A stretch of 22,998 nt of DNA from Megamonas hypermegale (GTDB lineage: Bacteria; Bacillota; Negativicutes; Selenomonadales; Selenomonadaceae). The stretch is from contig DCFC01000020.1 of the NCBI GenBank assembly GCA_002314325.1, forward strand, positions 25,753 through 48,750. Direction: 5' to 3'. Position 1 is the first letter of the stretch, and every line of letters starts with the position of its first letter. Under the pieces are notes generated by a model. It saw only the letters and a program-made list of their open reading frames with translations. It had not been told where the DNA came from and did no database searches. Below, one piece after another: positions 16,144-22,998 of this stretch. The translations under genes and the position numbers were made by a program.

Positions 16144-17751
16144 TCATTGCAGTTCAAGTGCGGAAAAGCTCAGATAGATTAAGGCGTTTTCGTCGGCATT
16201 CGTAAAGTCGGTTTGAAGAATTTCCTTGATTTTATCGAGTCGTTTGAGCATGGTGTTGCGATGAAGATAAAGTGTTTTTGCCGCTAAAGTGGCATTATAA
16301 TTGCAGGAAAAATAGATTTTCAGCGTATGGATGAGCTCGGTATGATTTTCTTTATCAAAGGCCAAAAGCGGTTGCAATACATTGTAGAGCAGCAGTTCGG
16401 ACACGTTTTGTCTGGTATTGCCCAGAAGATGTAGCGGTAACTGATGCAGATAGGAACCGGGCATAAAGAGATTTTTTTGCTGCTGGTGATGAAGAGCCTG
16501 CAAGCTTTCTTTGAAAGCATGGCGGATATGGGCAATTTTCTTATGACAGGCGCTTATACCCATAAAGACAGATTGGTTTTTGTCGGAAAGTTTCTTTTGT
16601 AAAGCCAAAGCAAAGCTTTGTACTTCATGAAGTGATTGCAGACTGTGTTTTTCCGGTGCAAACAGAAAATAAATGCAGAATAGATTGGCATTGTGACAAG
16701 TGAACAGCTTAGATGATTTTGTCGGTAGTTTCTCTATACTATTTTGCAGGAGTGCCGTAAATTTATTTTTATTGTTATCGGCGATGTTTTGCAAAGACAG
16801 AGTAAGACAAATCCACTTTTTGCGGTAATCGAAACCGTAAAAAGTACAGAGTTGTTTTATTTCTTCTATATTATTTTGGCGGTTGCTGATTAAAAAGTGC
16901 AGAAAAAACATGGAGCCGTTATCGTATCCTGTGCGCAGACTGTCATTTTGCGTGCAGGCAAAGGTTAAAAGCTGAAGGATGTTTTGGAGAAAATCGGACG
17001 ATATCGGAAGAGATGAAAAATTTTCCTGCGTGTGCAGAAAACCGAGATAACCTGCTTGATTGGACAGAGAAATTTTTTGGATGAAGAACAGCTGGTCATT
17101 TATTTTACAGGAAATATGCGGATTGTTTTCTAAAAGTTGCAGGGAAATTGAGCCGGACAGTTCTTTCAGTTCGTCGCTATTCAGATTGAATGTTTTGAAG
17201 GGAAAAGCAATTTGTACCGGTTCATAATTGATATTGATGAGCAGGACGGGCAGTGCGAAAAAACGGGCAATCTGCTGGAGCAGAAACGAAATATTTTCGT
17301 GATTTAAAATCTGCCGTATAAAATGCAGCAGAAATTTCTGTTCGCGTTGTGTCTGTGAATACTGTTCGGAAAAAATCTGCTGGAAGACAATACGGGATAT
17401 TTCCGAGAAAGAATAAAAATACGGCAGTTCGATGATGGGAAAATCGAGCGTTTCAGCTTCTTCGATTATGGCGGAAGGTATGCGGCTGAAATAACGCTTT
17501 GTTTTGATGGCAAGTGCGGTACAACCAATTTGCTTCAGGTCGCGAATCATCTGCCGCTGCTGTTTGTCGGAATTGTCTTTGAACGGAAATCCCGTGGTTA
17601 GAACAAGTTCGTCTTTTTTGAACCATTTCAGTACGTCGGGATTGTCCAGCACGTTGACACTGCTGATTTCCTGCAAAATGTGGTTTTCGCCTGTGATGAG
17701 GCGAAGATTATTTAGTTTACTTTCACGAATTAACCAGTTGAGTGTAGGCAT
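16144..17751 (-). CDS. pucR: PucR-family transcriptional regulator of ureide catabolism
   Basis: A 535-residue regulator with the PucR architecture. The N-terminal PucR domain covers about residues 5-125 (DELVLTTGFPF and ALAIKTKRYFSRIP are typical). A GGDEF/CdaR-like middle follows, and the C-terminal PucR helix-turn-helix lies near residues 470-530 (YNATLAAKTLYLHRNTMLKRL). Bacillus PucR controls uric acid and allantoin genes. Here the gene lies between the two allantoin transcription units, divergent from allC and convergent with the transporter operon. AAAGGAAG precedes the ATG. It most likely senses allantoin or a derivative and acts on the shared 72-base promoter region, and perhaps on the promoter near 8606. 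The effector is not deducible from sequence. Confidence 0.88.
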   Translation of the reverse strand: MPTLNWLIRESKLNNLRLITGENHILQEISSVNVLDNPDVLKWFKKDELVLTTGFPFKDNSDKQQRQMIRDLKQIGCTALAIKTKRYFSRIPSAIIEEAETLDFPIIELPYFYSFSEISRIVFQQIFSEQYSQTQREQKFLLHFIRQILNHENISFLLQQIARFFALPVLLININYEPVQIAFPFKTFNLNSDELKELSGSISLQLLENNPHISCKINDQLFFIQKISLSNQAGYLGFLHTQENFSSLPISSDFLQNILQLLTFACTQNDSLRTGYDNGSMFFLHFLISNRQNNIEEIKQLCTFYGFDYRKKWICLTLSLQNIADNNKNKFTALLQNSIEKLPTKSSKLFTCHNANLFCIYFLFAPEKHSLQSLHEVQSFALALQKKLSDKNQSVFMGISACHKKIAHIRHAFKESLQALHHQQQKNLFMPGSYLHQLPLHLLGNTRQNVSELLLYNVLQPLLAFDKENHTELIHTLKIYFSCNYNATLAAKTLYLHRNTMLKRLDKIKEILQTDFTNADENALIYLSFSALELQ

Positions 17752-17823
17752 GAGAAAAACTTCCTTTAACTTTAAATTAATAAAATTATAGCATAAAAAT
17801 ATTTTTATAAGAGAGGAATTGGA
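17752..17823. promoter_or_regulatory. Divergent promoter region of pucR and allC with a perfect 16-bp palindrome
   Basis: On the minus strand a consensus TATAAT (17790-17785) serves pucR. On the plus strand TTTAAC (17765-17770) and TATAGC (17787-17792), 16 bases apart, could serve allC. ATAAAAATATTTTTAT at 17793-17808 is a perfect palindrome. It lies upstream of the pucR -10 and at the presumed allC start point, well placed for a shared operator. Its composition is pure A/T, so it may be chance in such AT-rich DNA. Confidence 0.5.
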
Positions 17824-19062
17824 ATGAATACGGTTGATAGAATTAAAGAAATGCTGGAAACACTGAAAATTTTTTCCGAGACCTCAAATGGCGTAACAAG
17901 ACTTCCGTTTACGAAAGAAGCCGAACTGGCAGTGTCGTATCTAAAACAGAAAATGGAAGAAGCAGGGCTTGAGGTGTTCGTTGATGCTTCCGGAGCCGTT
18001 CACGGCATTAGGCGGGGAATTTCGCCGCGCAAGATAATAATCGGCTCGCATTATGACTCAGTAAAAAACGGCGGAGCCTATGACGGAATAGCCGGTGTCG
18101 TCTGCGCCATAGAGATAGCGCGTATTTTAAAATATGAAACACTGTTTTACACTTTGGAAATTATCGGCTTCAATGATGAAGAAGGAGTCCGTTTTGGTAC
18201 AGGATTTTTTTCCAGTAAGGCTTTTTTGGGTGAATGGGATATTGAGAAATTGAAGTCGCAATATGATGATAAAAATATCAGTATTTATGATGCAATGAAA
18301 AACTGGGGATTAGTGCCGGAGCAACTTATTAATATCGTATGGCAGATATCAAAAATCCGCTGCTTTATGGAAATTCATGTCGAGCAGGGACCGGTACTGG
18401 AAAAAGAAGGCGTTGATTTGGGCATTGTAAACGGTATTGTAGGAATGCGCCGTTACAGTATTAAAATATTCGGACGAACCGACCATGCAGGAACAACGCC
18501 GATGAATATGCGCCGTGATGCTATGGTAGCAGCGGCGAAAGTCATAGAACATATAGAAATGGCGGCGCAAAAATATCTTGGCAGTGTGGCGACAGTGGGA
18601 AGCTGCATTGTCAGTCCCGATACAGTCAACACTGTGCCGGAAAGAGTGGAATTTTCGCTGGATATACGCAGTATAAATGATGATGATTTGTATGCGATGG
18701 AACAAGATATTCTGATTTATCTGGAATGTGTGGCGCAGGAACGTAATCTGACATATGAAATACAGACCAAACTGGAAGTGGAACCGGCGCAGATGGACAA
18801 ACGACTGAGGGCATATCTGCGCGACAGTATTTTGCGTCTGGGTTATTCGTCCGTAAGTTTAAACAGTGGAGCAGGTCATGATGCTTTGCCTATTTCGCGC
18901 AAAGTACCGACGGCTATGCTGTTTGTACCGAGCAAAAACGGCAGAAGCCACTGTCCGGAAGAATACAGTAAGCCGGAAAATCTGGCAAAAGCCGTTCAGG
19001 TTGTAATAAATACGTTAAAGAAGATAAATAATGAGGAGGACATAAACAATGAGTTATCCTGA
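17824..19062 (+). CDS. allC: Allantoate amidohydrolase
   Basis: A 412-residue M20-type binuclear metal hydrolase that converts allantoate to ureidoglycine, CO2 and ammonia. All signature motifs are canonical: His76 in GSHYDS, Asp87 in YDGIAG, Glu119-Glu120 in NDEEGVRF, His185 in HVEQGP, His221 in HAGTTPM, and SGAGHDA followed by FVPSKNGRSHCPEE near the end. The length fits the family. The ATG follows AGAGAGGAATTGGA. The next gene encodes the enzyme for its product and overlaps it by 14 bases, supporting allantoate as substrate over generic N-carbamoyl amino acids. It is transcribed divergently from pucR. Confidence 0.9.
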   Translation: MNTVDRIKEMLETLKIFSETSNGVTRLPFTKEAELAVSYLKQKMEEAGLEVFVDASGAVHGIRRGISPRKIIIGSHYDSVKNGGAYDGIAGVVCAIEIARILKYETLFYTLEIIGFNDEEGVRFGTGFFSSKAFLGEWDIEKLKSQYDDKNISIYDAMKNWGLVPEQLINIVWQISKIRCFMEIHVEQGPVLEKEGVDLGIVNGIVGMRRYSIKIFGRTDHAGTTPMNMRRDAMVAAAKVIEHIEMAAQKYLGSVATVGSCIVSPDTVNTVPERVEFSLDIRSINDDDLYAMEQDILIYLECVAQERNLTYEIQTKLEVEPAQMDKRLRAYLRDSILRLGYSSVSLNSGAGHDALPISRKVPTAMLFVPSKNGRSHCPEEYSKPENLAKAVQVVINTLKKINNEEDINNELS

Positions 19063-19810
19063 AAATATTTTAAGTACAAGAGTAGTGGTAAAACCGGGAA
19101 AATACGCAGTTCTTCCGGAAGATGCACTGGTTAACAATGTAATTCCGTCGATAAAAAACTGTCGGGTCAGTATTGTCGCTTCGCCGAAAATGGGAGCAAG
19201 TTTTGTTGAATACATCATCACAGCCCAGCCCGGCGGATATTCGACAAAGCATCTGGCGAATGAAGACGGAATAGAAAGTTTTCTTTACTGTATAGAAGGC
19301 GATATTGAATGCGGCGTGGGACTGGATACGTACAATCTCACTTCCGGAGGATATATTTTTGCTCCGTCTGATACCGGTATAAAATTTAAATGCGAAAAAG
19401 AAGCAAAAATTCTTTTCTATAAACAAAGATATATTCCGCTTGCCGGCGGAGAAAAACCGTATATCTGTGTGGGTAATGTTAATGAAATGGAATATCAGGA
19501 ATATGAAGGAATGAAAAATGTATTCATTAAAGATTTACTGCCGAAGGATTTGGCCTTTGATATGAATATGCACATTCTGTCGTTCAATCCGGGCGGCTGT
19601 CATTCTTTTATTGAAACGCATGTACAGGAACATGGCGCGTATATTCTGTCCGGTGAAGGTATGTATTATATGGAAGATAAATGGATGCCGATTAAGAAAA
19701 ACGACTTTATGTGGTTCGGTCCGTATGTGGCACAGGGCTGTTACGGTATCGGCCGTGAACCGTTTGCCTACATCTATTCAAAAGATTGTAACCGCGATGT
19801 AGACTTATAA
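19049..19810 (+). CDS. allE: (S)-ureidoglycine aminohydrolase
   Basis: A 253-residue bicupin that converts (S)-ureidoglycine to (S)-ureidoglycolate and ammonia. The manganese site of the family is intact in the second cupin: Glu189, His191 and His195 (ETHVQEH) and Gln229 (YVAQG). The N-terminal cupin (about residues 50-120) lacks such a metal set, as in characterised AllE. The length is close to the E. coli enzyme (about 260). The gene overlaps the end of allC by 14 bases, with GAGGAG ahead of the ATG inside allC, so the two are co-translated. Its product would feed either the dehydrogenase or the second amidase of the other operon. Confidence 0.95.
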   Translation: MSYPENILSTRVVVKPGKYAVLPEDALVNNVIPSIKNCRVSIVASPKMGASFVEYIITAQPGGYSTKHLANEDGIESFLYCIEGDIECGVGLDTYNLTSGGYIFAPSDTGIKFKCEKEAKILFYKQRYIPLAGGEKPYICVGNVNEMEYQEYEGMKNVFIKDLLPKDLAFDMNMHILSFNPGGCHSFIETHVQEHGAYILSGEGMYYMEDKWMPIKKNDFMWFGPYVAQGCYGIGREPFAYIYSKDCNRDVDL

Positions 19811-19859
19811 AAATAAAATATATCATGGACAATGCAGTCCGGGATAATTTGTTGAGAGT

Positions 19860-19893
19860 GAAAAGCAGTTGACATTTTGTCGGCTGCTTTTTC
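19860..19893 (+). terminator. Intrinsic terminator of the allC-allE unit
   Basis: GAAAAGCAG (19860-19868) pairs with CTGCTTTTTC (19884-19893), and the pairing arm itself supplies the T-run. It lies 50 bases past the allE stop codon. Confidence 0.75.
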
Positions 19894-19907
19894 ATTGTAA
19901 ATACAAT

Positions 19908-19940
19908 AAAAAAGACGGAACAATTTAGTTCCGTCTTTTT
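19908..19940. terminator. Bidirectional intrinsic terminator between allE and the symporter
   Basis: AAAAAGACGGAAC and GTTCCGTCTTTTT form a perfect 13-bp stem around a 6-base loop. The A and T arms make it functional in both directions. It serves the minus-strand symporter gene and backs up the allE terminator. Confidence 0.9.
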
Positions 19941-19968
19941 GTCGTATAAATTTAATTAAACTTAAAAT

Positions 19969-21282
19969 TTAAATGGAAGCTGGAGGCATTTCGCTGTCGT
20001 CCAGTTTGCCTTTGAGGTCATTATCCGTCATAGCGCATACGGCGGAGTCGGACCAAACATTTTCAGCCGTTTCAATCATGTCGATAATCGTGTAAATCGG
20101 CAGGATGATACCCATAAGGCCGATTGGAGCACCAATGGAGGACATTAAAGACAATGTCAGGAAGTAGCAGCCCATCGGCACACCGGCATTACCGATAGCG
20201 GCGATAACAGCGATGAAGAGCCACGTTATCATTGTACCCATGGATAATTCAAAACCGGCGTTCTGCATAACGAACAGAGATGTTACCAGAATGAAAGCGG
20301 CGCAGCCGTTCATGTTGATAGTTGTGCAGATTGGCAGTACGAAGCGCGATACTTTCGGATTGACATGCAGGTTCTGCTCGGAGCAGGCAAGCGTAACAGG
20401 CAGTGTGCCGGCAGAGCTTTTTGTAAATAGTGCAACGGCAAGAGCCGGAGCCATTTTGCGGAAAATCGTAATTGGATTTAAGCCGCGGAGCAGAATGATA
20501 AGCGGCAGTACGATGAAAATCTGAATAGCATTGCCGCCGAGAACGACAAGCGTGTATTTGCCGAGAGCGCCTACGATAACACCGGCTTCAATCTGAGCGG
20601 AAAGCTGACCAGCAAAGGCGATAATGCCGACCGGTAAAACGTAGAGCAGAGCGCGGATAAGCGTAAAAGCAAGTTCCTGTAAGCCCTGAATTACGTCGAG
20701 CAGCTGTTCGCGTGCTTTGGTGCGCGGCATGAATGCCAGTGCCAAACCGACAGCGGCAGCGATTAACATAACGGATAATACGTTGCCTGCTACGAACGGC
20801 TGCAGTACGTTATTCGGAATAACGGACAGAATGTGGTCATAATAAGACAGTGATTTGAAATTTTCCATCGGAACGGCCGATTGACCGGAAGCGAGCAGGT
20901 CGACTGGCAGGTTGCTCGGAGCAATCCATAAGTATAAAACAAGACCGATACCGGCAGCACAGATAGTCGTAAGTAATGTATAAAATACCGCATGGAAGAA
21001 GATACGACTCGTATCCTTATTGTTGCCCAGTGCTGCTAGTGTAGTGATAACGGCGAGCGCAATTGTCGGAATGGCGATGAATTGGAACAGGCGGGTAAAT
21101 ACTGTTGCTACGAAGTTGAACAGTTCGTTCAGCCAGTGAATGCCCATCCAACCCAAGATAGCGCCTACGATGAGAGCGCCGAACCATAAGACGAATTGTT
21201 TGCCTTGATTTTTAGGCTTGTTGGCACGCATAGCCTCTTGCGCCGTCTCTTTGACATTGGTTTGTTTGTGGTTGTCAGCCAT
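19969..21282 (-). CDS. DAACS-family sodium:amino acid symporter, probably for a neutral amino acid (SstT-like site)
   Basis: A 437-residue membrane transporter of the glutamate/dicarboxylate-cation symporter family. The core is recognisable by FTKSSAGTLPVT (about 286-297), NMNGC (323-327), GNAGVPMG (364-371) and the last helix with Asp401, Thr405, Asn408 and Asp412. Substrate and ion positions differ from aspartate transporters such as GltPh. The arginine that binds the acidic side chain is Glu404 (ETAEN), as in SstT-type Ser/Thr carriers, and the Asp of NMDGT is Asn325. A dicarboxylate substrate is therefore unlikely and a small neutral amino acid more likely. The N-terminal 25 residues are unusually polar. 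GAGGG lies 7 bases before the ATG. It is transcribed alone from a consensus promoter. Confidence 0.88.
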   Translation of the reverse strand: MADNHKQTNVKETAQEAMRANKPKNQGKQFVLWFGALIVGAILGWMGIHWLNELFNFVATVFTRLFQFIAIPTIALAVITTLAALGNNKDTSRIFFHAVFYTLLTTICAAGIGLVLYLWIAPSNLPVDLLASGQSAVPMENFKSLSYYDHILSVIPNNVLQPFVAGNVLSVMLIAAAVGLALAFMPRTKAREQLLDVIQGLQELAFTLIRALLYVLPVGIIAFAGQLSAQIEAGVIVGALGKYTLVVLGGNAIQIFIVLPLIILLRGLNPITIFRKMAPALAVALFTKSSAGTLPVTLACSEQNLHVNPKVSRFVLPICTTINMNGCAAFILVTSLFVMQNAGFELSMGTMITWLFIAVIAAIGNAGVPMGCYFLTLSLMSSIGAPIGLMGIILPIYTIIDMIETAENVWSDSAVCAMTDNDLKGKLDDSEMPPASI

Positions 21283-21400
21283 AACTAATCCCTCATTTCT
21301 CCTAAAAATTTTTAATTTTTCTTTATTTAGATATTATATCATAACGGCAAGGTTAAATGTATCTTAAAAATAAAGAAAATTTATATTTTGATAAACAGTT

Positions 21401-21456
21401 AATTCATAGCAATTAACTATGAATTTGATTATACGAGTTTAATTTTTATTTGTCAA
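21401..21456 (-). promoter_or_regulatory. Consensus promoter and operator-like palindrome of the symporter gene
   Basis: On the minus strand, TTGACA (21456-21451), a 17-base spacer and TATAAT (21433-21428) match the sigma-A consensus perfectly. The inverted repeat AATTCATAG (21401-21409) and CTATGAATT (21418-21426) covers the expected start point, so a bound repressor would block initiation. About 140 bases of leader separate it from the gene, with another TATAAT-like sequence near 21340. Confidence 0.8.
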
Positions 21457-21476
21457 TAAATTTTTGGTAAAAAAAT

Positions 21477-21508
21477 AAAACCTTCAGAATGGATAGACTG
21501 AAGGTTTT
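21477..21508 (-). terminator. Intrinsic terminator of the larC2-larE unit
   Basis: AAAACCTTCAG (21477-21487) and CTGAAGGTTTT (21498-21508) form a perfect 11-bp stem, followed on the minus strand by a T-rich tail. It lies 8 bases beyond the larE stop codon. Confidence 0.88.
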
Positions 21509-21515
21509 CTAAAAT

Positions 21516-22316
21516 TCATTTCAATACGGCATTATTACTGCCTTTAGTGTAGCCTGTCAAATCGACAGTTACGAATTTGAAGCCGAGCTCTTTTAGTTTG
21601 GCGTCAATAAATTTTCTTGTTGCCGGTTCGATGATTTTGGCTATTTGCGTATCTTCAACTTCTATGCGTGCTAGGTCGCCGTGATGACGGACGCGCATTT
21701 GTCCCTGCACCAGCGGACGGATGATTTTTTCGGCCTGTGCCACTTGATTTAATCTATCCGGCGTTATTTCAAGACCATAGGCCAGGCGGGAGGCAAGACA
21801 GGCGGAGCTGGGCTTGTTCCAGACGGGCAGGTTCCAGTCTTTGGCCATTTGGCGGATTTCGTTTTTCGTGATGTGCAGCTGTAAAAACGGCGATTTGACG
21901 CAGGCAAATTCTTTCAGGGCAATCATGCCGGGACGGTAATCGCCCTTATCGTCCTCGTTGGAGCCTTCCAAAAGATAAGAAATATTGTTGTTGCGGCAGA
22001 ACTTTTCCATAAATTTGAAACGATTGATATGGCAGTGGTAGCAGCGCATTTTATCGTTGACGGTGAATTTATCGTCCGCCAAATCGTCAAAATGAAAAAT
22101 TTCGTGTTTTATGCCGATGAGAGCGGCGACATTTTGAGCGTTGTTTATTTCCTCTTGCGTCATCAGCGGGGAAACGGCAGTGATGGCAACAGCGTTTTCG
22201 CCGAGTGCGAGAGCGCAGGCTTTGGCGAGGGCAGAGCTGTCCACGCCGCCGGAGAATGCTACGGCTACGGATTTATATGATTGTATCAAGTCGATTAATT
22301 GCTGTGTTTTATTCAT
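21516..22316 (-). CDS. larE: LarE-type sulfur transferase for nickel-pincer nucleotide synthesis
   Basis: A 266-residue PP-loop ATPase of the LarE/TIGR00268 family. It adenylates and then thiolates the pyridinium dicarboxylate precursor of the nickel-pincer cofactor used by lactate racemase and relatives. The PP-loop is FSGGVDSSA (21-29). Three cysteines stand out, Cys92 and Cys95 (RCYHCH) and Cys173 (SACLASR). In LarE proteins with this triad they can hold a [4Fe-4S] cluster and allow catalytic sulfur transfer. The Lactobacillus plantarum type instead sacrifices a single cysteine. The ATG overlaps the end of the upstream larC2-like gene by 8 bases, so both are co-translated. No LarA homologue is in the window. 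Confidence 0.92.
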   Translation of the reverse strand: MNKTQQLIDLIQSYKSVAVAFSGGVDSSALAKACALALGENAVAITAVSPLMTQEEINNAQNVAALIGIKHEIFHFDDLADDKFTVNDKMRCYHCHINRFKFMEKFCRNNNISYLLEGSNEDDKGDYRPGMIALKEFACVKSPFLQLHITKNEIRQMAKDWNLPVWNKPSSACLASRLAYGLEITPDRLNQVAQAEKIIRPLVQGQMRVRHHGDLARIEVEDTQIAKIIEPATRKFIDAKLKELGFKFVTVDLTGYTKGSNNAVLK

Positions 22317-22773
22317 GGTTCAATTCCTCATTTATAGAAAATAAAGCGTATTGCTGTACTTTTTTGAGCGGTACATTGTATTGCTGCGCAGCACGTTTGC
22401 AGTCTGCGTATTCAGCTGAGATGTTGAATATTTTATTACCTTTTTTAGCGATTTTGCAGCTGATTTTGCCGTACGGCGTATCGACTGTTTTAAACTCCCT
22501 GTCGAGACTGTAGCGCGTTATCTGCTCTTCACGTATGCCGAGCGTGGTCGTTTCGCTGAAAATTATATCAAGACAGGAGGATTTATTTTCAGGACGGACG
22601 AGCACGGACAGCGTGTTAGCCGGACGGGATTTTTTCATGTAGATAGGCGTGAGCCAGACATCGAGCGCTTTTGCTTGAAATAACCTTTCCGTAATATATT
22701 CGTAGTTTTGCGGATTGAAATCATCGATATTACAGGAAAGGATAAGCAGATTTTCAGTAATATAATTATTCAT
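22309..22773 (-). CDS. larC2: Stand-alone LarC C-terminal domain (LarC2), nickel insertion
   Basis: A 154-residue protein matching only the C-terminal part of LarC, the CTP-dependent nickel insertase of the pincer cofactor. Typical LarC2 features are SCNIDDFNPQ near residue 13, FQAKALDVWLTPIYMKKSRP, the ETTTLGIRE segment, and ISAEYADCKRAA near the end. Full LarC is about 400 residues. In Lactobacillus LarC1 and LarC2 are joined by a programmed frameshift. Here the ATG has its own GAGG 6 bases upstream, and no LarC1 coding sequence precedes it in the 225 bases left in the window. It is therefore a separate gene, not the 3' half of a frameshifted one. It overlaps larE. Confidence 0.88.
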   Translation of the reverse strand: MNNYITENLLILSCNIDDFNPQNYEYITERLFQAKALDVWLTPIYMKKSRPANTLSVLVRPENKSSCLDIIFSETTTLGIREEQITRYSLDREFKTVDTPYGKISCKIAKKGNKIFNISAEYADCKRAAQQYNVPLKKVQQYALFSINEELNHE

Positions 22774-22804
22774 GGATTACCTCGTTTTTTTAGAAAGTGC
22801 CGTT

Positions 22805-22859
22805 CGGCGCAATATAAGGAAAAAGAATTAATTTCTTAAATTATCTTCATATTGCGCCG
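22805..22859. repeat. Imperfect palindrome upstream of larC2
   Basis: CGGCGCAATAT (22805-22815) recurs inverted at 22849-22859. A smaller inverted repeat, AAGAA/TTCTT, is nested inside. It lies 32 bases upstream of the larC2 start and could be an operator, an mRNA structure or part of a dispersed repeat. Confidence 0.5.
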
Positions 22860-22895
22860 GGCAATTTTTCTTTGCTGGCACAAAGAAAAGTTGCC
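22860..22895. repeat. CTTT/AAAG-type hairpin, related in design to the one at 190-227
   Basis: GGCAATTTTTCTTTG and CAAAGAAAAGTTGCC form a 15-bp stem with one G-U position around a 6-base loop. It directly abuts the palindrome at 22805-22859. The remaining sequence to the window end (22896-22998) shows no gene and holds short repeated words such as CTAAG and GCACTT-like pieces. Confidence 0.55.
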
Positions 22896-22998
22896 GAAAA
22901 TTCACCTTACGGCATAAGATATCTCTAAGTGCTAAAGCACCAAGAGCTATCTTAAAAGTGCCTTAGTTCGTGCATTGCTAAGAGATTTTTACTTTAAG

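Noticed and set aside
22309..22773. larC2 as the downstream part of a programmed-frameshift larC gene
   Set aside because: The frame has its own ATG and GAGG ribosome site, and the sequence upstream to 22998 is non-coding palindromes rather than LarC1.

Overview
The window looks like chromosome of a low-to-moderate-GC Firmicute, most likely one of the Negativicutes (a Selenomonas/Megamonas-type gut anaerobe). The reasons are a T-box leader, the large single-chain PurL of the clostridial type, Firmicute-style ribosome binding sites and promoters, and nickel-pincer cofactor genes. This placement rests on family impressions only. No rRNA, tRNA, CRISPR array, insertion sequence or phage gene was seen.

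Layout. (1) 190-2150, minus strand: an alanine-type aminotransferase and an Lrp/AsnC regulator, overlapping by 4 bases, behind a T-box leader whose specifier and antiterminator bulge both fit tRNA-Ala. (2) 2212-3883, minus strand: a PiT phosphate transporter and its PhoU-like DUF47 partner. (3) 4071-7946, plus strand: a 1251-residue FGAM synthase (PurL) with a TTG start. (4) 7959-8477: a small secreted protein of unknown function, in markedly AT-rich sequence. (5) 8606-19893: an allantoin (purine ureide) utilisation island. A seven-gene plus-strand operon encodes an ABC transporter (ATPase, permease, two paralogous lipoprotein binding proteins), allantoinase, a D-2-hydroxyacid dehydrogenase and a divergent M20 carbamoylase-type amidase. 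A PucR regulator on the minus strand follows, and then, divergent from it, a canonical allantoate amidohydrolase (AllC) and ureidoglycine aminohydrolase (AllE). (6) 19969-21456, minus strand: a DAACS-family sodium symporter behind a consensus promoter with an operator-like palindrome at its start point. (7) 21477-22773, minus strand: LarE and a stand-alone LarC2, for nickel-pincer cofactor synthesis. Both ends of the window carry related long hairpins of the T-rich CTTT/AAAG type.

How the allantoin genes fit together. Uptake by the ABC system, ring opening by AllB, hydrolysis by AllC and deamination by AllE would give (S)-ureidoglycolate and ammonia. The usual next enzyme (AllD) and the oxamate/carbamoyl-phosphate genes are not here. 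The second amidase could instead hydrolyse ureidoglycolate to glyoxylate, and the D-2-hydroxyacid dehydrogenase could reduce glyoxylate to glycolate, which would suit a fermenting cell. That route is inference. A strong intrinsic terminator lies between the operon's best promoter and its first gene, so expression may be controlled by attenuation as well as by PucR.

The most notable observations are the alternative allantoin route, the attenuator, the Ala T-box over an alaR-alaT-like pair, a sharp codon-usage break inside the ABC ATPase gene that suggests a recombined tract of about 1.4 kb, and the LarC2-LarE pair lacking a fused LarC1.
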